Assembly: GCF_004521915.1 (NCBI RefSeq)
Contig: NZ_SDKD01000002.1
Coordinates: 342,650 to 406,649 of the forward strand
Direction: 5' to 3'
Length of the DNA: 64,000 nucleotides
Source of the DNA: Brevibacillus migulae
GTDB lineage: Bacteria; Bacillota; Bacilli; Brevibacillales; Brevibacillaceae
Below the pieces are notes generated by a model, which was not told where the DNA came from, searched no databases, and saw nothing but the letters and a program-made list of their open reading frames with translations. Of this stretch, positions 8,610 through 17,447 are shown piece after piece (within the stretch, counting starts at the first letter, position 1; each line of letters starts with the position of its first letter). A program made the position numbers and the translations under genes.

Positions 8610-10889
8610 ATGGTGCCATCCCTGATGAATTGGTTCCGGCGGGAGCGGATTTACTCTTCCGAAAAACGATACAAGCTGAAAAAGACAATTGCTCAGGAAA
8701 AGTCCAGAGGGGCAAGCGTCATTATGTTTTATATCGATATTGTGAAACTGACCGAAATCGAAACCCGATACGGCGATCACGCTGCGAAGCGCGTATTGCG
8801 CATTTTTGAACGGACACTTTTCAATGAAGCGCTCAAATTGTTGGAAATTAAAGGGAAGGTACTGGGAATTCAACGATTATGGGGGGATGATTTCTCCATT
8901 TATGTGGCATTTCCTCGCGGGGTGAACGAAGAGGAGTGCCGGATGTTATCGATCAGCATTCAGGACCGGGTTGAATTTGCATTGAATGAGCAAGCGAGCT
9001 TTGTGAATCATGAGGATTTGCGGGTGCATATCGGGTTTGCGGAAATGCCGGGACACGACATTGTCAAGGAAATGTATACTTCGGTGAAACATGCGGGCCA
9101 TATGGCCAAATATGGTCTTACCTCGGAAAAGTATGGCCAGATCACGCAATACTACAGACTGCTGCATGGAGAAGAGATCACGATGCATTTTATGCCCATC
9201 GTTTCTTTGCGCGATGGGGTGCCCCTTGGCTGGGAGGCATTGGCACGGGGGCCGGAACAGACTCCCTTCCATTCTCCACTGTCCTTGTTTTCATTTGCCG
9301 AGGAGACAGATACCGTGTTTCAGCTCGAACATATCTGCCGCAAACGGGCGTTGGAACATTTGCGGTATCTGAAGCCATCCGAAAAGATGTTCATGAATCT
9401 GGACCCGCGTGCAATTGACGACCCGTTTTTATTGCGGGGCCACGTCACCAAGCAGCTCGATGACATGCAATTGAATCCGCATAACATCGTGCTGGAGATC
9501 ACGGAACGGCATGCGATCACCAACTACGCCGTGTTTCGGAAAAACATCGAGGAGTATCGGAAAAAAGGGTACTTGATCGCGGTAGACGATGCAGGAGCGG
9601 GATATTCGAGCTTAGAGTCGATTACGGAAATATATCCGGATTTCATCAAGCTGGATATGTCTTTGATCCGAAATATCAATACGGATTCCATCAAGCAAGC
9701 GCTGCTGGAGACGTTTGTGCAGTTTGCTGAAAAGGTCAAATGCAAAATCATCGCAGAGGGGATTGAGACCGAGCGTGAGCTGCAAACCTTGATTGAGCTG
9801 GGGGTCGGGTATGGCCAAGGCTATTATTTGGGGAAGCCTGCAAAAGGGATGACCAACATCTCCGGCCAAGCCATGAACCATATTCGCATGATGGACGCAA
9901 AGCGGAAGAATCATGCGCGGGATCAAATCGTTTATTCCCGCGATGTCTCCGAAATCGTCACCAAGACGGTATATGTCGAGGAACATACCAAAGTCAAAGC
10001 GGTACATCAAATGTTTGAGCAGAATCGTCGGATTGAAAGCATCGTTGTATTGAGGGGAGCGAAACCGGTTGGCTTGATCATGCGCTTTCAGCTATACCAG
10101 ATTCTTGGCGGGCAATATGGGATCGCATTGTATTATGAGCGGCCGATTGCGCAAATCATGAACCATAGTCCGCTCATTATCCAAAAGGACGATCTGATTG
10201 ATGATGTCGCCAAACGCGCCATGGCTCGCGATGCCTTCCATCTGTACGATGTGCTAATTGTGGTTGACGAGAATGGGGAGTATTCAGGGATCCTTTCCGT
10301 CCAAAGTCTTTTGGACAAGATGGCAAGCATCAAGCTGGAATTGGCCACTTTTGCCAATCCGTTGACGGGTTTGCCGGGAAATCTGATGATCGAACGAGAG
10401 ATATTGCAGCGCTTGCAGCGGGAAGAAGAGTTTTTGATTGTGTACTGCGACTTAGACCGATTCAAGTGGTTCAATGATCGCTACGGTTTCGAGGCAGGCG
10501 ATCAAATTATCGAACGGACGGCCGCACTGCTCAAAGCGAGTGTCCAGCTTGCCGGTGATACCGCTGATTTTGTCGGCCATATTGGTGGCGATGATTTTAT
10601 CATTATTACCACCATGACTCATGCGAGCGCCATGATTTCATACATTACGGAGTCATTTACAGCATGCTTTGCAGATTTGAACCAAAAAGGGGAAGAGGAG
10701 AAGCAGCAAACACCCGTTTTATCGATGTCCATGGCTGGTGTGTATGCTTTTCCGACTCGCTTTACTTCGGTTGAAGAAATATCCATACAGGCTGCGAAAA
10801 TCAAGAAGCTGGCAAAAGAACAAGAGGGTACCGTATTTGTCTGCGATATTCCTGTCACGACATCATCGACAGTCAGTCATTGGACGTGA
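8610..10889 (+). CDS. GGDEF-EAL-CBS-GGDEF cyclic-di-GMP signalling protein
   Basis: 759 residues, no membrane segment. Domains in order: a degenerate GGDEF-like domain (about 36-150; signature WGDDF near 90-94), a complete-looking EAL phosphodiesterase domain (about 165-410; EAL at 209-211, EITER with Glu296, DD at 326-327, then KLDMS and AEGIE), a CBS pair (about 450-575) and a C-terminal GGDEF domain with GGDDF at 659-663 and no RxxD inhibitory site. Likely a cytoplasmic c-di-GMP hydrolase tuned by a nucleotide on the CBS pair; whether the second GGDEF makes c-di-GMP or only binds GTP is open. AAGGAGGA precedes the ATG at 8610. It stands alone between lysA and ppiB. Confidence 0.88.
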   Translation: MVPSLMNWFRRERIYSSEKRYKLKKTIAQEKSRGASVIMFYIDIVKLTEIETRYGDHAAKRVLRIFERTLFNEALKLLEIKGKVLGIQRLWGDDFSIYVAFPRGVNEEECRMLSISIQDRVEFALNEQASFVNHEDLRVHIGFAEMPGHDIVKEMYTSVKHAGHMAKYGLTSEKYGQITQYYRLLHGEEITMHFMPIVSLRDGVPLGWEALARGPEQTPFHSPLSLFSFAEETDTVFQLEHICRKRALEHLRYLKPSEKMFMNLDPRAIDDPFLLRGHVTKQLDDMQLNPHNIVLEITERHAITNYAVFRKNIEEYRKKGYLIAVDDAGAGYSSLESITEIYPDFIKLDMSLIRNINTDSIKQALLETFVQFAEKVKCKIIAEGIETERELQTLIELGVGYGQGYYLGKPAKGMTNISGQAMNHIRMMDAKRKNHARDQIVYSRDVSEIVTKTVYVEEHTKVKAVHQMFEQNRRIESIVVLRGAKPVGLIMRFQLYQILGGQYGIALYYERPIAQIMNHSPLIIQKDDLIDDVAKRAMARDAFHLYDVLIVVDENGEYSGILSVQSLLDKMASIKLELATFANPLTGLPGNLMIEREILQRLQREEEFLIVYCDLDRFKWFNDRYGFEAGDQIIERTAALLKASVQLAGDTADFVGHIGGDDFIIITTMTHASAMISYITESFTACFADLNQKGEEEKQQTPVLSMSMAGVYAFPTRFTSVEEISIQAAKIKKLAKEQEGTVFVCDIPVTTSSTVSHWT

Positions 10890-10909
10890 CCTGTCCTCCA
10901 TGTTACAAT
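10880..10909 (+). promoter_or_regulatory. sigma-A-type promoter of ppiB
   Basis: TTGGAC (10880-10885), 18-base spacer, TACAAT (10904-10909), beginning inside the last codons of the c-di-GMP gene and 38 bases before the ppiB start. Confidence 0.6.
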
Positions 10910-10946
10910 GAATGGGTTACCAAACAGATGGATGGAGGCAAGACGA

Positions 10947-11378
10947 ATGAAAAAAGGTCTGATTACGCTTGAAAATGGCAAAGAGATCAAAATTGATTTC
11001 TTTGATGAAGCGCCAAATACGGTTGCAAACTTTGAAAAGCTGGCAAATGAAAATTTCTATAATGACTTGACATTCCACCGTGTGATTCCTGGTTTCGTGG
11101 CGCAAGGCGGATGCCCACATGGTACAGGTACAGGCGGTCCTGGCTACACCATCAAGTGCGAAACTTCCGGCAATCCAAACAAACACGTTCGTGGAGCACT
11201 TTCTATGGCGCATGCGGGGAAAGACACCGGTGGCAGCCAATTCTTTATTTGCTACGATTCCTTCCCTCATTTGGACGGCGTACATACAGTATTCGGTAAA
11301 GTAACCGAGGGCATGGAGCATGTCGACGCAATCAAGCAAGGCGACAAGATGAAAGAAGTAAAAGTGTGGGAAGAGTAA
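10947..11378 (+). CDS. ppiB: peptidyl-prolyl cis-trans isomerase, cyclophilin type
   Basis: 143-residue cytoplasmic cyclophilin. Catalytic core [13 protein letters not shown] and the GSQFFI block are present, with the bacterial insertion GTGTGGPGY. The start is the ATG at 10947 behind GATGGAGG; an in-frame ATG at 10908 overlaps the promoter -10. lysA and ppiB are also close in B. subtilis. Confidence 0.96.
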   Translation: MKKGLITLENGKEIKIDFFDEAPNTVANFEKLANENFYNDLTFHRVIPGFVAQGGCPHGTGTGGPGYTIKCETSGNPNKHVRGALSMAHAGKDTGGSQFFICYDSFPHLDGVHTVFGKVTEGMEHVDAIKQGDKMKEVKVWEE

Positions 11379-11400
11379 TCCATTAACGAATGATCGGGTA

Positions 11401-11436
11401 GGCACCAGTGATGACAAGCTGGTGTCTTTCTTCTTA
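11401..11436 (+). terminator. ppiB terminator
   Basis: GGCACCAG (11401-11408) pairs with CTGGTGTC (11419-11426), followed by TTTCTTCTT. A short stem and interrupted T tract make it modest. Confidence 0.6.
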
Positions 11437-11528
11437 GAATCATGCAGGTTGTTTCTGGAATCCTGCTTGTATCCCACCCACTCTCTTGGTATCCTAATGG
11501 AGAGATTTTGCCAAATCAGGAGGAAGAC

Positions 11529-12194
11529 ATGAATCTTTTTCATTTCGAATGGGAGACAGTCCCATTTCGCTTGATTGCGTTTGTCATTGCGTTTTCCCTC
11601 CACGAATGGGCACATGCCTATGCAGCTTGGAAGCTGGGGGATCCCACTGCTGAGAGAGAAGGCCGTCTGACGATAAATCCGATTCCGCATATTGATCCGT
11701 TTGGGATGATTCTCATTTTGTTCGGGCCGTTTGGCTGGGCACGGCCTGTGCCGGTGAATCCGTTCAATTTTCGCGGGAACAAGCGGCTTGGCATGGTGAT
11801 GGTTGCTGCAGCTGGTCCGCTGGTGAACGTGGTTTTGGCTTTACTGTTTGCGATCATCATTCAGGTAGTCAATCGCTACGGTTTACTGGTCGGTGTAAAT
11901 GAAAAGGTTTTTGACGCGATTGGTTATACACTGATGTTTTCATTAGTGATCAACTGTGGTCTGTTTGTCTTCAATTTGCTGCCCATTCATCCTTTGGACG
12001 GTTCCAACATTTTGCGCTTTTTGGCGCCGCGGCGCTGGGATCCGTTTTTCCACAAACTGGATGTGTATGGTCCTTGGGTGCTGCTTCTGATGATTTTCTT
12101 GCCGGGGGTAAGTTCAACGATCCTAGGGATTCCCCTGGGGTTGATGATCGACGGGATCGAATCAGCCGCTAGACAAATCGTATCCATGTTTTAA
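11529..12194 (+). CDS. site-2 protease family metalloprotease
   Basis: 221-residue multi-pass membrane protein of peptidase family M50 (B. subtilis YwhC-like). The zinc motif HEWAH is in the first helix and the second metal site NLLPIHPLDGS is near residues 155-165. No PDZ domain, so it belongs to the small M50 branch rather than the RseP/EcsC type. The start is at 11529 with CAGGAGGAAG upstream. Substrate unknown. scpA follows after about 60 bases. Confidence 0.9.
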   Translation: MNLFHFEWETVPFRLIAFVIAFSLHEWAHAYAAWKLGDPTAEREGRLTINPIPHIDPFGMILILFGPFGWARPVPVNPFNFRGNKRLGMVMVAAAGPLVNVVLALLFAIIIQVVNRYGLLVGVNEKVFDAIGYTLMFSLVINCGLFVFNLLPIHPLDGSNILRFLAPRRWDPFFHKLDVYGPWVLLLMIFLPGVSSTILGIPLGLMIDGIESAARQIVSMF

Positions 12195-12255
12195 TCGGAA
12201 AACACCAGGGTAGTATCAACCAAGAACGTGTTACAAGCATAAGGGCGGGATTGTA

Positions 12256-13011
12256 TTGGCATACAGTATCAAACTAGATTCTTTCGAGGGTCCGCTGGAT
12301 CTGCTTTTGCACTTGATTGATAAAGCGGAAGTAGACATCTATGACATCCCCGTCGCAGAAATCACAGAGCAGTATATGTCGATTTTGAGAAGCGCGCAGG
12401 AAATGCAGCTGGACATCGCCAGTGAATTTGTGGTGATGGCGGCGACCCTTTTGTCGATCAAAAGCAAAATGCTGCTTCCCAAAAAGGAAGAGCAAGTCTT
12501 CCAGCCTCTCTTCGACATGGATGTGGAGGAAGTCGATCCGCGCGAGGAGTTGGTGCAGCGATTGCTGGAATATAAACGGTACAAGCTGCTGGCAGAGGAG
12601 CTGCGGGAGCGGGAGATTGGGCGCAGCCACGTGTTCACGCGACCGGCGGAGGATTTGACCCCATACGTGCGGGAAGAAGAGAATCCGGTGAAAAACGTGA
12701 CGCTCTACGATCTCCTTGGCGCGCTGGAAAAAATGATCAAGCGCGTGGTGGACAAGGAGCCCGTGGCCAAGATTTCGCGTGAGGAGATTTCCATCAAAGA
12801 CCGGATGAAAGAGATCCGCCAGCTGCTGCAGGTCGGGGGCGGGATGATCCGTTTTTATCAGCTGTTCTCGGGAAGTGTGACGAGGACTGAGATTGTCACC
12901 ACTTTTTTGGCGTTGCTCGAGCTGATGAAAGCGAAGCATATTACCTGCATTCAAAACCAGCTGTTTCAAGACATTCTGATTTGCGATACATCATCTAAGG
13001 AGAGATCATGA
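12256..13011 (+). CDS. scpA: segregation and condensation protein A
   Basis: 251-residue kleisin subunit of the SMC-ScpA-ScpB condensin. The N-terminal FEGPLDLLLHLIDKAEVDIYDIP block is the family hallmark that binds the SMC neck, and the C-terminal winged helix binds the SMC head. TTG start at 12256. scpB starts at the base right after the stop, so expression is coupled. Confidence 0.97.
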   Translation: MAYSIKLDSFEGPLDLLLHLIDKAEVDIYDIPVAEITEQYMSILRSAQEMQLDIASEFVVMAATLLSIKSKMLLPKKEEQVFQPLFDMDVEEVDPREELVQRLLEYKRYKLLAEELREREIGRSHVFTRPAEDLTPYVREEENPVKNVTLYDLLGALEKMIKRVVDKEPVAKISREEISIKDRMKEIRQLLQVGGGMIRFYQLFSGSVTRTEIVTTFLALLELMKAKHITCIQNQLFQDILICDTSSKERS

Positions 13012-13596
13012 GTGGATTTCGATAAAATCAAGGGAATCATCGAAGGCCTTCTTTTCATCTCTGGCGATGAAGGAATTGACGCCAAGCAAATTGCCGAAAT
13101 CGTCGAGCTTTCCGAGGATTCGGTGATCGATCTCTTGGAGGATATGAAAGCCGATTTTCGCCGCAATGGAAGAGGGATTCAAATCGTGGAGGTAGCGAAG
13201 GCGTACCAATTGACGACCTTGCCGGAGCATGTGCCTTACTTCGAGAAACTCGCCACCTCGCCGAGTCAGTCGACATTGTCGCAGGCCGCCCTGGAGACCC
13301 TCGCCATAATCGCGTACAAGCAACCATTGACCCGATCGGATATCGAGGAAATTCGCGGGGTGAAATGTGAAAAAGCGCTGCAGACGCTTCTGTCCAAGCA
13401 GTTGATTCGAGAAGCGGGAAGGGCGGAAGGGATTGGCCGGCCGATCTTGTATGCCACCACCAAAGATTTTTTGGAGCATTTCGGTTTGCGTTCCCTCGAC
13501 GATTTGCCTGAGCCTCCCGTCAATTTGAATGTCGAAGAGGCGCGCAAGGAAGCGACCGCGCTTTTCTCCAGCCGAATAGACAAAGAAAACGACTAG
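13012..13596 (+). CDS. scpB: segregation and condensation protein B
   Basis: 194 residues with two winged-helix domains; the signature [29 protein letters not shown] is visible around 88-115. Dimerises and stabilises the SMC-ScpA complex during chromosome segregation. GTG start at 13012 immediately after the scpA stop, with TAAGGAGAG inside scpA as binding site. Confidence 0.97.
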   Translation: MDFDKIKGIIEGLLFISGDEGIDAKQIAEIVELSEDSVIDLLEDMKADFRRNGRGIQIVEVAKAYQLTTLPEHVPYFEKLATSPSQSTLSQAALETLAIIAYKQPLTRSDIEEIRGVKCEKALQTLLSKQLIREAGRAEGIGRPILYATTKDFLEHFGLRSLDDLPEPPVNLNVEEARKEATALFSSRIDKEND

Positions 13597-13612
13597 TCAC
13601 GGATTTGTTCCG

Positions 13613-13642
13613 GTACTATCTAAACACTCGTCCCCATATACT
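13613..13642 (+). promoter_or_regulatory. possible sigma-E promoter of dacB-spmA-spmB
   Basis: GTACTATC (13613-13620), 14-base spacer, CATATACT (13635-13642). The spacing and -10 resemble sigma E (CATACAnT) but the -35 is weak. The operon is sigma-E dependent in B. subtilis. Confidence 0.4.
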
Positions 13643-13683
13643 TGTACCAATCGGGAAGTTTACCAAACGATGGGGAGGACGTT

Positions 13684-14865
13684 ATGAAGTACCTGAAGCG
13701 ATTATCCGGCGTACTCGTCGTTTTTCTTCTGTTGCAAGCCTTTTTGTTGCCCTTGGGAGAGACAAAAGCAGCCGAGGGAGCGCTAGGCATTTCCGCTGAA
13801 GCTGCTGCCCTGATCGATGTCGCTTCCGGGCGCATTTTGTATCAGAAAAATGGCGACAAAAAAATGCGGATTGCCAGTCTGACCAAGACCATGACGGCGA
13901 TTGTCGCGATAGAAGAAGGAAATTTGAAAGACGTCATCCAGATTCCAGACGAAGCGGTAGGGGTGGAAGGCTCCTCCATTTACCTGAGAAAGGGGGAGCG
14001 CTTGACGCTGGAGGAGCTGCTGTATGGTCTCATGCTTCGTTCCGGAAATGATGCCGCCACGGCCATCGCCATCCATATCGGCGGTTCGGTTCAAGGCTTT
14101 GCCTACAAGATGAACGAAAAGGCAGCCCTGATCGGAATGACGCATACCAATTTTATGAACCCACACGGACTTGACGACAGCAATATGCATTATTCCACTG
14201 CCAATGATATGGTGAAGCTATCGGCGTATGCCTTGAAAAACCCTACCTTTCGGCAAATCGTCTCGACCAAGGTGAAGAGCATCTCCTGGGAGGGAGAAAG
14301 CTGGGACAGACGTCTGCAGAACAAAAACAAGCTGCTGCATCTTTACGAGGGGGCTGATGGTGTAAAGACGGGTTACACCAAACTCGCCAAACGATGCCTG
14401 GCTTCATCTGCGACCCGGGATGGACGCCAACTAGCCGCCATAACGCTAAATGCACCCGACGATTGGAACGACTCCATGAAAATGATGGACTGGGGGTTCC
14501 AGACGTTCAAACCGACTAAGTTGGTGGGGAAGGGGGAAGCGATCGATCCGGATGCTCCTGTTTTCGCAAGTGAAGATCAGCTCCAATTGATCACCGAAAA
14601 TGATTTTGTCTATCCACTGACGAGATCCGAGACTACACAAGTCACGTCCAGAGTCAATCTGCTGCAGCCTCGGCTGGGCAAGCAAATGGTCGGCAAGCAT
14701 GTTGGGTTTTTGCAAATCTATCTGGGGAATCAGCCGATTGGACAGATTCCGTTGACGGTAAAAGAAGCAGTGCCTACGCTGAAATCGCAGCTTGGCTTCC
14801 ATGCGAAGGAGTCATTTTGGAGCAAGCTATGGCGGATAGCGGCGGGAGGCCTCCTCGATGCTTAA
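13684..14865 (+). CDS. dacB: sporulation D-alanyl-D-alanine carboxypeptidase (DacB type)
   Basis: 393-residue penicillin-binding protein 5* family enzyme that trims stem peptides in the spore cortex and so limits cross-linking. Signal peptide at 1-30, catalytic SLTK (Ser65, Lys68), SGN near 122 and KTG at 228-230; C-terminal beta domain and amphipathic anchor follow. The start is the ATG at 13684 with GGGGAGGA upstream. Linkage to spmA and spmB distinguishes it from dacA/dacF. It overlaps spmA by eight bases. Confidence 0.93.
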   Translation: MKYLKRLSGVLVVFLLLQAFLLPLGETKAAEGALGISAEAAALIDVASGRILYQKNGDKKMRIASLTKTMTAIVAIEEGNLKDVIQIPDEAVGVEGSSIYLRKGERLTLEELLYGLMLRSGNDAATAIAIHIGGSVQGFAYKMNEKAALIGMTHTNFMNPHGLDDSNMHYSTANDMVKLSAYALKNPTFRQIVSTKVKSISWEGESWDRRLQNKNKLLHLYEGADGVKTGYTKLAKRCLASSATRDGRQLAAITLNAPDDWNDSMKMMDWGFQTFKPTKLVGKGEAIDPDAPVFASEDQLQLITENDFVYPLTRSETTQVTSRVNLLQPRLGKQMVGKHVGFLQIYLGNQPIGQIPLTVKEAVPTLKSQLGFHAKESFWSKLWRIAAGGLLDA

Positions 14866-15448
14866 CGTCATCTGGCTTGGACTCATCCTGATCAGCATCA
14901 TCGTAGCAGCATGGAATGGCAGGATTGAAGTGATCAACCAGGCAGCCTTTGAAGGGGCGAAAACCGGTGTCACCGTTGCATTCGGCCTCTTGAGTGTCAT
15001 TGCTTTCTGGATGGGCATGATGCGGATCGCAGAGAAGGCCGGATTGATGGAGCTGTTCGCAAAAGCATTGGCACCGATCGTCCGCCGGTTGTTCCCGGAT
15101 ATCCCCGATGGACATCCAGCGCTTGGGTACATTTTGTCCAACATGAGTGCCAATCTGCTGGGACTCGGGAATGCTGCTACTCCAATGGGATTGAAAGCAA
15201 TGGAGGAGCTGCAAAAGCTGAATCCGGATAAACAGACTGCCTCCCCAGCCATGTGTACCTTACTCGCGATCAATACCGCCAGCATCACTCTGATTCCGAC
15301 CACCATGATTGCGATTCGGATGCAATATGGTTCAGCCAACCCGGTTGAGATCGTGGGCTCCACCCTGCTTGCCTCTTTTGCAGCGACAATTTTCGCAATC
15401 TTGCTGGATCGCTGGTACCGACATCGAACGAAACGTCGCTCGCGATAG
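14858..15448 (+). CDS. spmA: spore maturation protein A
   Basis: 196-residue membrane protein of the nucleoside-recognition (Gate) family. Motifs NMSANLLGLGNAATPMGLKAM and NTASITLIPTTMIAIR are conserved. In B. subtilis SpmA and SpmB act with DacB in spore core dehydration. The ATG at 14858 overlaps the end of dacB; spmB follows 11 bases on. Confidence 0.95.
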   Translation: MLNVIWLGLILISIIVAAWNGRIEVINQAAFEGAKTGVTVAFGLLSVIAFWMGMMRIAEKAGLMELFAKALAPIVRRLFPDIPDGHPALGYILSNMSANLLGLGNAATPMGLKAMEELQKLNPDKQTASPAMCTLLAINTASITLIPTTMIAIRMQYGSANPVEIVGSTLLASFAATIFAILLDRWYRHRTKRRSR

Positions 15449-15459
15449 GAGGAGAGAGT

Positions 15460-15993
15460 ATGGTTCAATGGGTCTCGCTGCTTTCCCTGTGGGCGATTCC
15501 GTTCCTGATCGCATTTATTCTTGTCTATGGCTTGCACAAGCGTGTGCCCGTATATGAAAGCTTTGTGGAAGGGGCACGCGGAGGTCTGGTCACCGTCATC
15601 AAAATTTTGCCCCATTTGATCGCGATGATGGTCGCCATTACCATGTTTCGCATCTCTGGGGCTCTCGATTTGCTCCTGAAAGTCTTGGAGCCGTTCATCG
15701 AGTGGCTGCATATCCCGGCCGAAATCGTTCCGCTTGCCTTGCTGCGCCCCCTATCGGGCACTGGGTCATTGGCGATCGCCACGGATATCATTGCGCAGTA
15801 TGGCCCCGACTCGCTTCTGGGCAAGCTGGCGGCGACGATGCAGGGAAGTACAGACACGACGTTGTATGTACTGACCGTCTACTTTGGGGCGGTAGGAATC
15901 CGCAATGGCGCCTATGCGCTGAAGGTAGGACTGTGGTCAGATTTGGCTGGCGTAATTGCCTCGATCATTGTCGTCTATATGATCTTTCTCTGA
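15460..15993 (+). CDS. spmB: spore maturation protein B
   Basis: 177-residue membrane protein paired with SpmA, with family blocks VEGARGGLVTVIKILPHLIAM and LLRPLSGTGSLAI and the end STDTTLYVLTVYFGAVGIRN. AGGAGGAGAG precedes the ATG at 15460. Last gene of the cortex operon. Confidence 0.95.
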   Translation: MVQWVSLLSLWAIPFLIAFILVYGLHKRVPVYESFVEGARGGLVTVIKILPHLIAMMVAITMFRISGALDLLLKVLEPFIEWLHIPAEIVPLALLRPLSGTGSLAIATDIIAQYGPDSLLGKLAATMQGSTDTTLYVLTVYFGAVGIRNGAYALKVGLWSDLAGVIASIIVVYMIFL

Positions 15994-15994
15994 G

Positions 15995-16021
15995 AACTTC
16001 TCCGGATAGGGGAAGTTTTTT
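15995..16021 (+). terminator. spmB terminator
   Basis: AACTTC-CC (15995-16003) pairs with GG-GAAGTT (16009-16017), then six T. Confidence 0.8.
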
Positions 16022-16078
16022 CCTTTTTGTTGTCCACACTGATAGAAATGGGTATGATGGGGAAGAGGTGAACCATAG

Positions 16079-16804
16079 ATGGAAAGACTGCAAAAAATCT
16101 TGGCGCAAGCAGGTGTTGCCTCTCGTCGCAAGTGTGAAGAATTAATCACACAAGGCAGGGTAAAAGTGAACGGAACGGTAACGACAGAATTAGGAACAAA
16201 GGTGGATCCGCAAAACGATGCCATTTTGGTGGATGACAAGCCGATCCATTTGGAAAAGCTGATTTATCTAATGCTGCATAAACCTACAGGTGTGATTACA
16301 AGCTTGCATGATCCACAAGGGCGTCGAGTCGTGACTGACTTGTTGACGGATATCCCAGAGCGCGTGTATCCAGTAGGAAGACTGGATTATGATACATCGG
16401 GACTACTGCTATTGACCAATGACGGCGAATTGGCCAACCGGATCGCCCATCCGTCCTTTGAGATCGACAAAGTGTACCGGGCATGGGTAAAAGGCACCCC
16501 TTCCAAAGAGGCGGTGAAAAAGCTGGCGACGGGCATACGTCTGGAAGACGGCATGACCTCTCCCGGGGAAGCAAGAGTGATTGAGCAGGAAGCACAGCGG
16601 ACCCTCCTGGAGATCACCATCCATGAAGGGCGAAACCGGCAAGTGCGCCGGATGTGTGAAGCGATCGGTCACCCGGTCTTGACACTGGAGCGGATCAGGC
16701 TGGGATTTTTGACTTTGGCCGGGGTTAAAAGGGGAGAATATCGCCATTTGACCAAGGAAGAAGTAGAACGGTTAAAACGCGAGGTTGTACAAAAAACGCT
16801 GTGA
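16079..16804 (+). CDS. rluB: 23S rRNA pseudouridine synthase RluB family
   Basis: 241 residues: N-terminal S4 RNA-binding domain (about 1-60, LQKILAQAGVASRRKCEELI) and an RsuA/RluB catalytic domain with the nucleophile in PVGRLDYDTSGLLLLTNDG. Modifies a uridine in 23S rRNA helix 89/90 (about position 2605 in E. coli). GGGAAGAGGTGA precedes the ATG. It sits between spmB and resA as in B. subtilis. Confidence 0.94.
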   Translation: MERLQKILAQAGVASRRKCEELITQGRVKVNGTVTTELGTKVDPQNDAILVDDKPIHLEKLIYLMLHKPTGVITSLHDPQGRRVVTDLLTDIPERVYPVGRLDYDTSGLLLLTNDGELANRIAHPSFEIDKVYRAWVKGTPSKEAVKKLATGIRLEDGMTSPGEARVIEQEAQRTLLEITIHEGRNRQVRRMCEAIGHPVLTLERIRLGFLTLAGVKRGEYRHLTKEEVERLKREVVQKTL

Positions 16805-16837
16805 TTGTTCGCACATCGTTCAAAATTCGTTCATAAA
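16805..16837 (+). promoter_or_regulatory. three 11-bp-phased repeats upstream of resA
   Basis: Three consecutive 11-mers, TTGTTCGCACA, TCGTTCAAAAT and TCGTTCATAAA, with a shared T-N-GTTC core. They end seven bases before a -35-like TTTGCT. Eleven-base direct repeats are typical for OmpR/PhoB-family regulators such as ResD, so a ResD site is inferred. Confidence 0.4.
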
Positions 16838-16843
16838 TCTGCC

Positions 16844-16871
16844 TTTGCTGCCATTTGCGGAACGCTATAAT
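16844..16871 (+). promoter_or_regulatory. sigma-A-type promoter of resABC
   Basis: TTTGCT (16844-16849), 16-base spacer, perfect TATAAT (16866-16871). The weak -35 with a perfect -10 suits an activator-dependent promoter. Confidence 0.6.
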
Positions 16872-16909
16872 AAAAAGGTAGAACTACAGGAAATAGGGTG
16901 ACCCGACAG

Positions 16910-17434
16910 ATGAACAAAAGCAATCGAACCTACGTCCGTATCGCGATCCTGGGTGTGTTGTTACTCGCCCTCGTATTCGCTTTATACTCAAGCATTGTAA
17001 AAGATCCCAATGTCGTAAAAGCAGGGAACGATGCCCCAAACTTCAGCTTGCCGCAATTGGACGGTCCGGCCATGAAGCTGTCAGATTTGAAGGGGAAAGC
17101 CGTAGTCCTCAACTTTTGGGGAACCTGGTGCGAACCTTGCAAGGCAGAAATGCCCGCTTTGCAAAAACAGTATGATGCCCTAAAGGATAAAGGGCTGGTC
17201 GTGGTTGGGGTGAACATTGGAGAAACGCCGGTTGCGATCCAATCGTTTGTGAAGCAATACAACGTGTCGTTTCCGATTCTCCTTGACCGGGATCTGCAAA
17301 TTACGAAGATGTATCGAATTGGCCCGATTCCCACCACCTTTTTCATTGATCGGGATGGAGAGATTGAAGAAATTTTCATCGGACAGATGAACGACGCGAT
17401 CATTTCACAAAAGGTGGCGAACATCCTGGAATAA
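16910..17434 (+). CDS. resA: thiol-disulfide oxidoreductase ResA
   Basis: 174-residue membrane-anchored thioredoxin-fold protein (N-terminal anchor about 10-28). The active site is WCEPCK with Cys74 and Cys77. On the outer face it reduces the haem-binding cysteines of apocytochrome c for the ResB-ResC ligation system. The start is ATG 16910 with AGGGTGA upstream; GTG 16898 lies inside that site. First gene of resABC. Confidence 0.95.
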   Translation: MNKSNRTYVRIAILGVLLLALVFALYSSIVKDPNVVKAGNDAPNFSLPQLDGPAMKLSDLKGKAVVLNFWGTWCEPCKAEMPALQKQYDALKDKGLVVVGVNIGETPVAIQSFVKQYNVSFPILLDRDLQITKMYRIGPIPTTFFIDRDGEIEEIFIGQMNDAIISQKVANILE

Positions 17435-17447
17435 GTGAGGAAACAGC

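Noticed and set aside
10917..11690. 257-codon minus-strand open frame opposite ppiB and the metalloprotease start
   Set aside because: Crosses the ppiB terminator and antisense to two certain genes.
14827..15711. 294-codon minus-strand open frame opposite spmA-spmB
   Set aside because: Covers two certain genes on the other strand and shows no recognisable domain.
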